A stretch of DNA of 64,000 bases. It comes from Thermoplasmatales archaeon. Lineage in GTDB: Archaea; Thermoplasmatota; Thermoplasmata; Thermoplasmatales; Thermoplasmataceae. The position numbers were made by a program, and so were the translations under genes. The DNA lies in the NCBI GenBank assembly GCA_016806715.1, contig CP060531.1, positions 1,535,966 through 1,599,965 of the forward strand. Direction: 5' to 3'. This document shows, piece after piece, positions 9,488-19,091 of the stretch; position 1 is the stretch's first letter, and each line of letters begins with the position of its first letter. The notes beneath the pieces were generated by a model, which was given only the letters and a program-made list of their open reading frames with translations, ran no database searches and was not told the DNA's origin.

Positions 9488-11311
9488 ATGGAAAAAATTT
9501 TACACATTATCAGATATACCATCGGGTTAAGCCAAGGCCAAACCAAGCCATACAATGGGAGAAATACGCTTTTGTCTTCAAGCTTTTTCAGGAAAATATT
9601 GTGGGTATTCGGTCCCCTAATATTCAGTTTCAAGTATATCTCAAGAAAGAAATGGGCACTTTATGCAGTTGTAACTGCAGCGATAGTCTCGACCATTGCA
9701 AGGCTCTACGTTCCGCTCTTGATTGGAGATTCTGTAACGTCCATTGAAAACCTCAATCTTGCCGGATTAGAGAATTTCGCTATCCTCATTGTTATTGTTA
9801 CTGCTGCGTCCTCTGTTTTCCAGTTCGTAGTTAACTATGGTTCGCAGTTCCTCGGCCAGACTTATTCTTTCAACCTGAGGAATAATGTATTTGAGCATCT
9901 CGTCAGGAAAAACTTTACCTTCTTCGAGAACCAGACAACGGGGGACCTTCTGTCAAGGACGACCATGGATATCGAGGCATCAAGGAACTTCATAACATCC
10001 ACTCTTTCGCAACTGATCCCTACAATTTTTATGATTGCCTTCGGGTTATATTTCCTTCTGACAATAAATACACTATATGCGGCAGTCTTCGCACTGTCAG
10101 TGCCGATCATGATCTATATTGGCATGGTATTCCAGAGAAAACAACGCCTGCACTGGAAGAATATCAGGAACTTTTATGGCAGAATGAATGAGGAACTGCA
10201 GGAGAACATTATCGGGCAGAGAGTAGTCAGAGGGTTTTCTGCAGAGGAAACGGAAATAACAAAATTCCAGAACACTACCGACAGCTATTACCGGGAATAT
10301 GTTCAGGTTGCTAAACTGAGGGGGTTTTATAACAATCTCCTTCCTCTTGTCCTGAGCGCGGCTGCAACAATTATACTGATTTACGGAGGATACTTCTCCA
10401 TGTTATCCGGAGTGACTGTGGGGCCACTCGTTGCAGCAATAAATATCTTCACACTAGTCAGTCCATCCGTAAGCTCAATGGGTCGACTCATAGTTTTCTC
10501 TGAAAATGCGAGAGCAGGAATACAGAGAATAAATGAGATAATTTCAGAAGAAAACATTGAAAATGTTGAAAGAGTCGAAAATTCAGGGGGACCCACAGAC
10601 CTGTCATTTGAAAACGTCACGTTTTATCGAGGGAAGAGGAAGATCCTTGATTCTGTAAGCTTTTCAATCTCTAAGGGAGAATTTGTCAGTATAACTGGGA
10701 GAACTGCATCGGGAAAGAGTACACTGGTGAACCTGATATCAAGGTTCTATGAACCTGACTCAGGATTCATAACAATTGGCGGGGTTGACATCCGGAATAT
10801 CCAGCTAAGCGAGCTGCGGCAGGTAGTGTCGGTAGTTCCTCAGGAAATAACCCTCCTATCCGGGACTATAAGGGAAAACATAGCCTATGGATCTCCAGGG
10901 GCCTCAATGGACGATATCAAATCAGCAGCGGAAAACGCCAGCATATCCGGTTTCATTGAAGGCCTCCCGGAAGGGTATGATACTGTTGTCGGTGAACGGG
11001 GAATAACGCTTTCCGGTGGACAGAAGCAGAGGGTAGCTGTAGCCCGGGCGATACTTGCAAAACCGGGGATACTTATCCTCGATGATGCAACCTCCAGTGT
11101 GGATCCCGAGACGGAACTGGAAATGTTCAGGCAAATAAAGCGACGACTTAGCGGGATGACAATCATAAACGTAACACACAGGCATTCCGCTCTGAAATAC
11201 GCTGACAGAATACTCAAGCTGGAAAGGGGGTCGGTCATCCTCCTGCATGGGGATTCGGGTCAATCGTTTCCAGAAAGCGAAACACAAGCTGCCAGGGATG
11301 GTGTCAGTTAA
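9488..11311 (+). CDS. Heterodimeric ABC exporter half, subunit with degenerate Walker B
   Basis: A 607-residue half-transporter with six membrane helices (about residues 45-330) and a C-terminal nucleotide-binding domain. Walker A is GRTASGKST, the signature is LSGGQKQRV, and Walker B is ILILDDATSSVD, where the catalytic glutamate is replaced by aspartate. In heterodimeric exporters of the TM287/288 type one site is degenerate in just this way. The next gene begins one base after its stop, so both halves are made together. Substrate unknown (multidrug or lipid export). The first 40-50 residues are poorly conserved and a TTG near 9572 could be the true start. Confidence 0.85.
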   Translation: MEKILHIIRYTIGLSQGQTKPYNGRNTLLSSSFFRKILWVFGPLIFSFKYISRKKWALYAVVTAAIVSTIARLYVPLLIGDSVTSIENLNLAGLENFAILIVIVTAASSVFQFVVNYGSQFLGQTYSFNLRNNVFEHLVRKNFTFFENQTTGDLLSRTTMDIEASRNFITSTLSQLIPTIFMIAFGLYFLLTINTLYAAVFALSVPIMIYIGMVFQRKQRLHWKNIRNFYGRMNEELQENIIGQRVVRGFSAEETEITKFQNTTDSYYREYVQVAKLRGFYNNLLPLVLSAAATIILIYGGYFSMLSGVTVGPLVAAINIFTLVSPSVSSMGRLIVFSENARAGIQRINEIISEENIENVERVENSGGPTDLSFENVTFYRGKRKILDSVSFSISKGEFVSITGRTASGKSTLVNLISRFYEPDSGFITIGGVDIRNIQLSELRQVVSVVPQEITLLSGTIRENIAYGSPGASMDDIKSAAENASISGFIEGLPEGYDTVVGERGITLSGGQKQRVAVARAILAKPGILILDDATSSVDPETELEMFRQIKRRLSGMTIINVTHRHSALKYADRILKLERGSVILLHGDSGQSFPESETQAARDGVS

Positions 11312-13087
11312 ATGCCAAAACTCCAGACATATGACGAGACGGAGGACCAGTATTTTGGAAAGATAAACACTCGTGGGAGCCTCAAACGGCTTGTACGTGA
11401 CATCTTTTCCTATAAGAAGTACAGCAGGCAGGTTGTCGCCTCCGTTCTGGTTACAGCTGTTGCCGGAACCCTTTATCCGCTTTCTCTTGGTCTCGCAATA
11501 AACAGCATATTGTCGAGAAACCTGCAAGGCCTGATTTTCTTCGGCTTAATGTTCCTGGTGCTGTATATTGTCCAGTTCTTTTCAAACCGCATCAGGACAA
11601 TAGCTTCCACGAGAGTCGCACAATCAACCATAAAGGGACTCAGGGACAGGGCACTTGCAAACCTCCAGAAAGTTCCGCTGCAATTTTTTGGCAACGTGAA
11701 GACCGGATACCTGATAAGCAGGATAACCAACGACGGTGAGGCTCTGAGTGAATTCCTTACCTTTCAGCTCCCCCAGGTTATTTCCGGCATTGCAACAGTG
11801 ATTGTGTCCATTTCGATAATGCTCTATCTTGACTGGAGACTGACCATGTATGCCCTGATTGTGATTCCGGTATTGATAGGCTTTACGTTTGCAATCCAGC
11901 CAAAGGTCAGGAGAAATTATCTCGGAACCAGGAGAACAATTGCAGCCATAACCGGAAATCTCAGTGAGAACATTAATGCAATAAGGTTGATCAAGTCATT
12001 CAACACTGAGGATCGCACAGCAAAACAGTTCAGCGAGTTGAACAGGAACAATTACCGGTCAAACATGAAGGCACAGAGGCTCTCCTCAATATACGGATCG
12101 ATTATAAGGGTGATAGAGGCTCTGGGGATAACCATAGTGCTCATTGCCGGGGGTATCCAGCTTGTGTCCGGCATGGTTACCATAGGAATAATGGTGGCAT
12201 TTGTGGTATATCTGCAGGAATTCTTTGATCCAGTCGTACAGCTATCACAGACTTACACTTCATACCAGTCTGCGATGGTGGGTGTCGGCAGGATTTATGC
12301 CATAATTGATACCAGTGGGGAAGCAAAAAGTTTCAGAGGAAGCATGGTGGCAGAATTCAACCACTCAATAGATATGCGAGAAGTGTCGTACGCATACACG
12401 GAGGAAAAAGCCCTCGATTCGGTAACTCTGTCTATACCAAAGGGCACAAAAATAGGTATAGTAGGGCACACTGGGGCGGGGAAGACAACCCTTAGCAATA
12501 TACTCTTGAAGTTTTTTGATGTGAACAGTGGCTCGCTCACAATCGACGGGACAGAACTGAGGTCAATTGAAACTTCATCTTTCAGGAAGCTCATAGCTCC
12601 GGTTCTGCAGGAACAGTTCCTGTTCAGGGGCTCAATCTATGACAACATAATATTCAACAGGCCCGAAATAAGCAAGAGCAGCATTGACAACATGTGTGTA
12701 TTATTCGGGTTCGACAGAATTTTTTCAGGGCTCGATCATGGCATGGAGACTAACATCGGGGAAATGGGAAGAAATCTTTCCGAGGGGCAACGCCAGGCAG
12801 TCTCAATATTGAGGGCATTGATCCGTGAACCGGAAATATTAATTATGGATGAGCCAACCTCACAGATTGATCCGGAATCTGAGAGTGTAATAATGAAGGC
12901 ACTTTCGAAATATCTCAGTGGCAAGACACTGATCCTGATAACGCACAGGTTCAGCATGATTTCTCTTGTGGACAATATAGTAGTTCTGGATCACGGTAAA
13001 AAGGTAGAAGAGGGGAAATTCAGCGATCTTATGAAATCCGGCGGAACCTTCTCACGCCTCTACCGTATCCAGGCAGGCCTGCAGTGA
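11312..13087 (+). CDS. Heterodimeric ABC exporter half, subunit with catalytic Walker B
   Basis: A 591-residue half-transporter, the partner of the preceding gene. It has six membrane helices and a nucleotide-binding domain with Walker A GHTGAGKTT, Walker B ILIMDEPTS with the catalytic glutamate, and the H-loop THRFSM. Its signature is LSEGQ rather than LSGGQ. Walker motifs of one half pair with the signature of the other, so this altered signature belongs to the same degenerate site as the partner's Asp-type Walker B, while the second site is complete. This asymmetry supports a true heterodimer. Confidence 0.88.
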   Translation: MPKLQTYDETEDQYFGKINTRGSLKRLVRDIFSYKKYSRQVVASVLVTAVAGTLYPLSLGLAINSILSRNLQGLIFFGLMFLVLYIVQFFSNRIRTIASTRVAQSTIKGLRDRALANLQKVPLQFFGNVKTGYLISRITNDGEALSEFLTFQLPQVISGIATVIVSISIMLYLDWRLTMYALIVIPVLIGFTFAIQPKVRRNYLGTRRTIAAITGNLSENINAIRLIKSFNTEDRTAKQFSELNRNNYRSNMKAQRLSSIYGSIIRVIEALGITIVLIAGGIQLVSGMVTIGIMVAFVVYLQEFFDPVVQLSQTYTSYQSAMVGVGRIYAIIDTSGEAKSFRGSMVAEFNHSIDMREVSYAYTEEKALDSVTLSIPKGTKIGIVGHTGAGKTTLSNILLKFFDVNSGSLTIDGTELRSIETSSFRKLIAPVLQEQFLFRGSIYDNIIFNRPEISKSSIDNMCVLFGFDRIFSGLDHGMETNIGEMGRNLSEGQRQAVSILRALIREPEILIMDEPTSQIDPESESVIMKALSKYLSGKTLILITHRFSMISLVDNIVVLDHGKKVEEGKFSDLMKSGGTFSRLYRIQAGLQ

Positions 13088-13543
13088 TTAAAGTACTCGG
13101 GCACTCTTTATGAAAATTTTGTTCTGCGGTTTATCATTTCCATCAGTTTTTGCCTTGCTGATGGCATCAACGATCTCCATCCCCTTCGTAACTTTCCCGA
13201 AAACAGGATGCTTCTTGTCAAGGTAATTGTTGTTGACGACGTTTATAAAAAACTGGCTTCCTCCAGTATTTGGTCCGGCATTTGCCATGGATATTGTGCC
13301 TCGGGCATTACTGTTTCCCTTAGTGAACTCGTCCTTTATATTGTACCCCGGTCCGCCCATACCTGTTCCAGTAGGGTCTCCACCCTGAATCATGAAGTCC
13401 GGTATGACACGGTGAAAAATAGTCCCATCATAGAACTTGTTTTCAACGAGCTTCCTGAAGTTACCCGCAGTAATTGGCATGTTTTCCTCAAAGAGTTCTA
13501 TCTCTATGTTTCCGACGTTAGTCTCAAGTAGTATAAGTGACAT
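13088..13543 (-). CDS. Cyclophilin-type peptidyl-prolyl cis-trans isomerase
   Basis: A 151-residue cyclophilin. FHRVIPDFMIQGGDPTGTG contains the catalytic arginine and the substrate-contacting Phe, Met and Gln, and the later segment NTGGSQFFI is also typical. It catalyses proline isomerisation during protein folding in the cytoplasm; there is no signal peptide. Its stop abuts the exporter stop, so the genes are convergent with no spacer. Confidence 0.93.
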   Translation of the reverse strand: MSLILLETNVGNIEIELFEENMPITAGNFRKLVENKFYDGTIFHRVIPDFMIQGGDPTGTGMGGPGYNIKDEFTKGNSNARGTISMANAGPNTGGSQFFINVVNNNYLDKKHPVFGKVTKGMEIVDAISKAKTDGNDKPQNKIFIKSARVL

Positions 13544-13615
13544 CTTACTCGTATGTGAAATACAGATTCACTTATCTAACTTTTCCTGGCTGATACTTGA
13601 AACAAAATGTCCGAC

Positions 13616-14200
13616 TTATTGCTGTTTGAAAGAGTCCAGCCTCTTGTATAGCTCATCCAGTTTTCCATTGATTTCCTTAATGTTCTCGGATATCCGTGGA
13701 ATTGCGGCTGTATAAAGCGACTCCATATGATCCACGATCCTGATAAGATATTCCAGCCTCGTCTGCAACACTTCTATGGCTATTGAGAACTCCTGGTTCG
13801 GATTTCCAAGCGGGGCTGTTCCTGTTGATGGTTTGGAAGAAGCCATACTCTTGAGGGTATCCTGCGGTATCTCAAAGTCCACAGCATGTGGATATTTTAC
13901 GGCCACGAAATCCGGGAGCTTCATTCCCTTTTGCTGTGCGGCTAGGCAGTCAGCCTTTTCAAGGTTAACCCATGATCCATTGATGAATATAATCCTCATG
14001 CTGATAGAGTCGCAATTTGGACCTTCAAAAAGCTTGATTTTCTCTGCAAGTCTTCCCTTAATATTTGCATAAACAGAGAAAGGATACTTGCTGTGCATCT
14101 TCCATATTTCATCCTGCAGAGCAAGGAGACTTCTGTACCTGTTGATGCTGTCAATTCTTGTCAGCATTTTGTGGTAGTCATCAGTCTCTCGGGTTTCCAC
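13616..14200 (-). CDS. Conserved-looking hypothetical protein with C-terminal coiled coil
   Basis: A 194-residue soluble protein I do not recognise. Residues about 50-110 look like a compact alpha/beta region (IIFINGSWVNLEKADCLA, DFVAVKYPHAVDFEIP), then a Ser/Pro-rich linker, and the last 60 residues form a heptad-like helix (ISENIKEINGKLDELYKRLDSF). It is divergent from the thiolase gene. Confidence 0.6.
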   Translation of the reverse strand: METRETDDYHKMLTRIDSINRYRSLLALQDEIWKMHSKYPFSVYANIKGRLAEKIKLFEGPNCDSISMRIIFINGSWVNLEKADCLAAQQKGMKLPDFVAVKYPHAVDFEIPQDTLKSMASSKPSTGTAPLGNPNQEFSIAIEVLQTRLEYLIRIVDHMESLYTAAIPRISENIKEINGKLDELYKRLDSFKQQ

Positions 14201-14363
14201 ACTTGAAATTACCGACTGAATATAAAGATTTATGTTGTATACTTTACAACATCAATATTCGAAAGAAGAGAATTCGTATTTCAACCTGTGTGCTAATATC
14301 TCATCGATTCAAGAAAACGGAATATTTAATGCCAAAAAATCATTAAGAGTAATTGGAAGTAAT

Positions 14364-15542
14364 ATGGTAAGAGGCAGTAAATCAAGCGAGGCATATGTTA
14401 TTGACGCCAAGAGGACACCGATAGGGAAGCGGAATGGAAAGCTGAAAAACAAGCATCCGGTTGATCTTCTGGCGGACTTAATGAAAAACGTGATAGGAAA
14501 GAATAATATCTATGATTCATTGATCGATGATATCCTGGTAGGCTGTGTTACACAAAACGGCGAGCAGTCAACCAACATAGCAAGAAACGCATGGTTATCA
14601 GCAGGATTCTCGGAGACGGTTCCAGCCACGACCATAGATCGCCAGTGCGGTTCAAGTCTTCAGGCAGTTACCTTTGCCAGCTATGGCATCATGACCGGAA
14701 ATTATGGCCTTGTTCTATCCGGTGGAGTGGAATCAATGACAAGGATTCCAATGTACAGTAATTTCAGGAATGATTTTTCACCCCTTACTCAAAGCTTGAA
14801 AGATAGATATGGTATCAACGGGGGCTGGTTTAGCCAGGCTGCAGGTGCAGAGTCAATAGCCACGAAGTGGGGCATTACCAGGGAAGAAATGGACAGGCTC
14901 GGAGAGAGGAGCCACAGGCTAGCATACAAAGCGAGGCCACGAACTACAAAGGAGATCATACCTGTAAAGACCAGAGATGATGATGGAAAAGAGGTAACTG
15001 TAAGCGAGGATGAGGGGATCAGAGAAACGGTCGATCTGGAGAAAATGGGAAGGTTACCTCCCGCTTTCGAGGGCTTGAAGATGATAACAGCCGGGAACTC
15101 AAGCCAGATATCTGACGGAGCAAGTCTCGCCATACTGGCATCCGATTCATCAGTAGATGAATTTGGCCTAAAACCACGGGCAAGAATTATATCAACCGCT
15201 GCCGTCGGTGTTGATCCTATTACAATGCTAACCGGCCCTATACCTGTAACAAAGAAAGTACTTGAAAAAGCAAAAATGAAGATAGACGACATAGATCTCT
15301 TTGAGGTCAATGAAGCATTCGCATCAGTGGTGCTAGCCTGGCAGAAGGAGTTTCAGGTTCCAGCCGAAAAGCTCAATATACATGGTGGAGCAATTGCCAT
15401 AGGACATCCTCTTGGTGCCACGGGAACAAGGATCCTGGCAACAATGATCAATGCTCTGGAACATGAAAACCTCAGCAGGGGACTGATAGCAATTTGTGAG
15501 GGTGGCGGGATGGCAAATGGGATGATAGTGGAAAGATTATGA
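14364..15542 (+). CDS. Acetyl-CoA acyltransferase / acetyl-CoA C-acetyltransferase (thiolase)
   Basis: A 392-residue thiolase. Cys95 in DRQCGSSLQA is the acylated nucleophile; GHPLGATG carries the catalytic histidine and CEGGGMANG near the C-terminus carries the second cysteine. It cleaves 3-ketoacyl-CoA in beta-oxidation or condenses two acetyl-CoA. The dehydrogenase gene that follows after 21 bases would supply the preceding beta-oxidation step, so the pair is a fatty or branched acid degradation unit. The ATG at 14364 is used because the family starts close to AYVIDAKRTP; 44 extra in-frame residues upstream do not fit. Confidence 0.92.
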   Translation: MVRGSKSSEAYVIDAKRTPIGKRNGKLKNKHPVDLLADLMKNVIGKNNIYDSLIDDILVGCVTQNGEQSTNIARNAWLSAGFSETVPATTIDRQCGSSLQAVTFASYGIMTGNYGLVLSGGVESMTRIPMYSNFRNDFSPLTQSLKDRYGINGGWFSQAAGAESIATKWGITREEMDRLGERSHRLAYKARPRTTKEIIPVKTRDDDGKEVTVSEDEGIRETVDLEKMGRLPPAFEGLKMITAGNSSQISDGASLAILASDSSVDEFGLKPRARIISTAAVGVDPITMLTGPIPVTKKVLEKAKMKIDDIDLFEVNEAFASVVLAWQKEFQVPAEKLNIHGGAIAIGHPLGATGTRILATMINALEHENLSRGLIAICEGGGMANGMIVERL

Positions 15543-15563
15543 CCGTTTGTCACATTCCAATCC

Positions 15564-16325
15564 ATGGAGATAAGTGAAAGACTGTTTGTAATCACAGGTG
15601 GATCCTCAGGTTTAGGTGCGGCGGTTGCACGCAACATCCATAAAAATGGAGGCAAGGTAATAATAGCTGACCTCGACCAGGCGAATGGTGATGTCGTTGC
15701 TAAGGAAACGAGCGGGCAATTCATCAAGACAGATGTAACAAGTGAAGAGAGCGTTAGAAACCTCTTTTCACAGTCTACGCGAGAAAAAGGGGCTGTGTAT
15801 GGGTTAGTGAACTGCGCTGGCATTGCAATCGCCGAAAAGGTCGTGGGGAAGAATGGAGTCCACTCATTACAGAGTTTTTCAAGGGTTATAGGGATCAACT
15901 TAATAGGGACTTTCAATGCTATTCGTATATTCGCGGAATATGCTGTAAAAAACCAGCCCAATGCAGATGGCGAGAGAGGAGTAATAATCAATACTTCATC
16001 AATTGCTGCGTTTGAAGGACAGATAGGACAGGCTGCGTACTCTGCATCAAAAGGAGGGATTGTCGGGATGACTCTTCCCATTGCACGGGATCTTGCGGGA
16101 TTCGGGATAAGAGTAGTGACTATCGCTCCCGGGATATTCGACACCCCACTATTGGGAAAATTGCCTCCTGAAGTGAGAGAGACACTGGGAAAACAGGTAC
16201 CATTTCCTTCACGCCTGGGCAGGCCGGAAGAATTTGCAGCCCTTGCTGTTCATATAATCGAAAATGCAATGATCAATGGGGAAACTATAAGGCTCGACGG
16301 CGCAATAAGAATGCCGCCGCGCTGA
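15564..16325 (+). CDS. Short-chain dehydrogenase, type II 3-hydroxyacyl-CoA dehydrogenase-like
   Basis: A 253-residue Rossmann-fold SDR: nucleotide loop TGGSSGLG (residues 11-18), VNCAG, catalytic Ser145/146, Tyr159 and Lys163 (YSASK). The acidic residue ending the second strand (IADLD) predicts NAD(H). The sequence around the active site ([20 protein letters not shown]) is like HSD10-type 3-hydroxyacyl-CoA dehydrogenases. With the thiolase upstream it would catalyse consecutive steps of beta-oxidation. Confidence 0.88.
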   Translation: MEISERLFVITGGSSGLGAAVARNIHKNGGKVIIADLDQANGDVVAKETSGQFIKTDVTSEESVRNLFSQSTREKGAVYGLVNCAGIAIAEKVVGKNGVHSLQSFSRVIGINLIGTFNAIRIFAEYAVKNQPNADGERGVIINTSSIAAFEGQIGQAAYSASKGGIVGMTLPIARDLAGFGIRVVTIAPGIFDTPLLGKLPPEVRETLGKQVPFPSRLGRPEEFAALAVHIIENAMINGETIRLDGAIRMPPR

Positions 16326-16365
16326 CTGAAATATTATTAAGGCAGCAACCTTTTCCTGAATATCT

Positions 16366-16438
16366 GGGTCTGTGGGGTAGCCTGGTATCCTTCCAGCTTC
16401 GGGAGTTGGAAACTCCGGTCCAAATCCGGACAGACCCA
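16366..16438 (+). tRNA. tRNA-Pro(CGG), probable integration site
   Basis: GGGTCTG pairs with CAGACCC as acceptor stem, the D arm is GGGGTAGCCTGGTATCC, the anticodon stem-loop is CCAGC-TTCGGGA-GTTGG (anticodon CGG), and the T arm is TCCGG-TCCAAAT-CCGGA with discriminator A. The T loop has C where nearly all tRNAs have U/pseudouridine at position 55. No intron. A tyrosine recombinase gene starts 61 bases downstream, so this tRNA is the likely attachment site, and its 3' part may have been supplied by the element. Confidence 0.87.
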
Positions 16439-16439
16439 C

Positions 16440-16499
16440 TTATATATATGTGCCGTAAAATAGACCCACATTTAAATAGTTCTTATACATGATCTACTC
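16440..16499 (+). promoter_or_regulatory. Integrase promoter with repeated AGACCCAC box
   Basis: ATTTAAATAG at about 16470-16479 lies 25-30 bases before the integrase ATG, right for a leaderless archaeal transcript. A second TATA-like run (TTATATATAT) begins at 16440. The box AGACCCAC occurs at the tRNA 3' end (16432-16439) and again at 16462-16469, touching the TATA box; an inverted copy follows the integrase gene at 17873-17880. These could be recombinase-binding arm sites or an autoregulatory operator. Confidence 0.5.
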
Positions 16500-17855
16500 A
16501 TGGTATTCAAAAAAGGGCATAGTGATTTTAGGAAAAATGCAGTAGAAGGTGGATATGCAAGGGACTTGATGAAGGATGAGACCATTAAGCTGTGGTATGA
16601 GAACCTGAAGCGGAAATCGGATCTCACTGCCGGTGTCTATCTCAGGGGCCTTAACTACTATTGCAAGAGGATGGATACGGATCCCGGCCGGATACTCATG
16701 GATGCCGGTGCGGATAATGGAGACAAGCTGCAGAGGGACTTCATGAAGTTCGTTTCAATCATGGAGAAGGAGGGCAAGAAGGGGGCTTATATATCCCGAT
16801 ACAAGAAGGTTATACATTCCTGGACCAGGTTCAATGCCGTGAAATTCCACCTGATTGCGAATATCGAGAATGAGAACATTAACGAGAACGTCCAGGACGA
16901 AAGAGTGCCAACCAATGAGGAATTAGGAAAGATGCTGAGGAAAGCCGGACTGAGGGAAAGAGTGTCAATATCCCTGATGGCATTTTCAGGGTTAAGACCT
17001 CAGGTATTAGGCAACAATGAGGGCAGGGATGGCCTGAGGTTGAAAGATATTCCTGAAATCGAAATATCGACCAACAGTGAGGGTATGCAAACGGTAAGAG
17101 CGACTAAGGATATTCTTCTTATAAACGTCAGGTTCAACCTTTCAAAAAAGAGGTTCAGGTATCACACTTTCGTTTGCGAAGAAGGCGTGCGGTATCTCGT
17201 GGAATACCTTGAAGACAGGATAAGGTCTAAAGAGGCCCTGACGGATGAATCCCCCATATTACAGTATGACCAGGAATCCAAGAGGGAGCATGAAGTTCTG
17301 GGCACGCACTACCTGACGAAGGCCATAAGGGAAGTTGTGAGGAGCACCGGTTTTGAATGGAGGCCTTATGTCTTCAGGGCATACTTCGCAACAGGCATGG
17401 ATATTGCAGAATCAAAGGGAGTGGTATCACATTCATGGAGGCAACACTGGATGGGGCACATTGGGGATATTGAATCTAAATACAGCACCAACAAGAAGCT
17501 CCCCGACGATATACTGGAAAGAATGAGGGAATCATATTCCAAGGCCTCTAGGTTCCTTGAAACTGAAGAAAAAGGAATATCTGAAAAACAACACAATGAA
17601 GAGATCAACGCCGTGAAGATCATGATGTTGAAATTAGCCGGATATACTGAGGATGAGATCAGCAATCAACATATGCTTGAAATGGACGTGTCAGAGGTAG
17701 TAAAGAAATTCGATGACAAGAGGGCAAGGGCACTCAATAACGGCAATTCTCAAAAGGTAGTGTCATTCAAGGAAGTGGAAAAATACATAGAACAGGGATG
17801 GGAATACGTGAGGGACTTTCCGGGAAACAAGGCAATAGTGAAACTGCCATCCTGA
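16500..17855 (+). CDS. Archaeal tyrosine recombinase (integrase)
   Basis: A 451-residue site-specific recombinase. The catalytic domain has Arg166 in FSGLRPQ, the second arginine in FRAYFATGM (about residue 297), His in HWMGHIGD (about 320) and a Tyr in ESKYST (about 328) as the likely nucleophile. The N-terminal 140 residues form a core-binding domain. The last 100 residues are an extension (ending KVVSFKEVEKYIEQGWEYV) seen in many archaeal integrases. Placed directly after tRNA-Pro, it should integrate and excise the mobile element at that tRNA. Confidence 0.88.
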   Translation: MVFKKGHSDFRKNAVEGGYARDLMKDETIKLWYENLKRKSDLTAGVYLRGLNYYCKRMDTDPGRILMDAGADNGDKLQRDFMKFVSIMEKEGKKGAYISRYKKVIHSWTRFNAVKFHLIANIENENINENVQDERVPTNEELGKMLRKAGLRERVSISLMAFSGLRPQVLGNNEGRDGLRLKDIPEIEISTNSEGMQTVRATKDILLINVRFNLSKKRFRYHTFVCEEGVRYLVEYLEDRIRSKEALTDESPILQYDQESKREHEVLGTHYLTKAIREVVRSTGFEWRPYVFRAYFATGMDIAESKGVVSHSWRQHWMGHIGDIESKYSTNKKLPDDILERMRESYSKASRFLETEEKGISEKQHNEEINAVKIMMLKLAGYTEDEISNQHMLEMDVSEVVKKFDDKRARALNNGNSQKVVSFKEVEKYIEQGWEYVRDFPGNKAIVKLPS

Positions 17856-18316
17856 TCTTTCAAGGATGCATAGTGGGTCTTTCATGCCACATTCTGACAC
17901 TGCAAGGCTTCAGCCATAGTCCAACGAGAAGGAATAATGTAGTATTCCTTATTTAGTCAGAAAATGACGCTTTCGCCGTTACAAAGCCATTTTGAATAAA
18001 AATAACGGTTTGGAGTATGGAAGGAAAGGTGTAAGTGAACGATGTGTTGCTGGAACTCCCCATGATTTATATCGTCATGGGATCCTGGAAAACGCTCTAA
18101 GGTCACGAAAAAAAGAGAGGATATTGAAAACATGCAGGGAATGAACTTATTCCCCAAAATCATGCTGAGTTAAAGCATCATGTTTGACCCAGAAGGGAGA
18201 TAATTAAAATTGTCACTTGCTAAAACATGAGTCACCCTATATATATAAAAGTTAAGAAAATTAGTTAATGCCCACTTCTGATTTTAGAAAATAACAAAGC
18301 GTGATATTGTTATAAT
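17856..18316. other. Intergenic region after integrase, with a small inverted repeat
   Basis: About 460 bases without a convincing gene. It holds the inverted AGTGGGTCT box at 17872-17880, a 7-bp inverted repeat (CCCATGA...TCATGGG, about 18059-18081) flanking a TTTATATC sequence, and a strong TATA-like run CTATATATATAAAAG near 18237 with no convincing gene behind it. Confidence 0.5.
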
Positions 18317-18916
18317 TCAGGCATCCACGAATCTTTCATCATATTCACCCAAACCAATGTGAATCTCAAATCTTGGGAAAAAGACATTTACCACCGGTCC
18401 CCGCTCATAGAATAGTCCTTCAAAACTACTTATGGAACTAACGTTTATCACTTTCTGACGAACCTTTGGAATATGATCATCGATGCAATTTTGTATGGAT
18501 CGCTGTATGGAAGGTCCCGTGCCAGCATAACCTGATGCTGCCGGCTCAATAAAAGCATAAGCGTAGTACCCGGGTCCACTGCTGCTACTGGTACCTTTGA
18601 AGTTTAATGGCGTTATTATGTAGCTGTGGCTTTTTCCATTTCCTTTGTCAACCACTAACTCAATTATGCTAACAACCACATTCTTATTTGAACCTTGATC
18701 TCGCAGCGCACACGCTCCTTCAAGGATCAGGTTAAAGTTGTTTATTACCTCAAAGCTTCCAGACGATGGAAAGAAAGCAGGAACCAAGTGGACTTCAAAG
18801 GAATAATCCCTCTCTCTGTTTTTGTCTAATTCCATTATGGAAAAATACTGCTCTTTCATAGCTCTAAGAATTTCAGTTACTTCGGCGGGATCGTCCACTT
18901 CTGGAACTTCATCCAT
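18317..18916 (-). CDS. Hypothetical protein, accessory island
   Basis: A 199-residue soluble protein without recognisable motifs. It is acidic at the N-terminus, has a Gly/Ser-rich centre (TSSSSGPGYYAYAF) and no membrane segment. It is the first gene after the integrase and lies among probable defence genes, but nothing in it points to a specific activity. Confidence 0.5.
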   Translation of the reverse strand: MDEVPEVDDPAEVTEILRAMKEQYFSIMELDKNRERDYSFEVHLVPAFFPSSGSFEVINNFNLILEGACALRDQGSNKNVVVSIIELVVDKGNGKSHSYIITPLNFKGTSSSSGPGYYAYAFIEPAASGYAGTGPSIQRSIQNCIDDHIPKVRQKVINVSSISSFEGLFYERGPVVNVFFPRFEIHIGLGEYDERFVDA

Positions 18917-19091
18917 TATTCTGTAATAGAATTACATGGCTTATTCCTTTTGATTCTTGGCGACTATCTATGGAGATTTGACGGACTCTATCTTTTATAA
19001 AGCTTAGAGAAGCATGCAAAGCTCGTAATCACTCTCTGTAATACTTTGTTATCCCAACATAGAAGATGAGAACTCTAAACATTATCCACGC

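Noticed and set aside
18237-18300. Strong TATA-like run CTATATATATAAAAG as promoter of a rightward gene
   Set aside because: The only frame at a proper distance is MPTSDFRK and a stop; no gene follows rightward, so it is recorded only in the spacer description.
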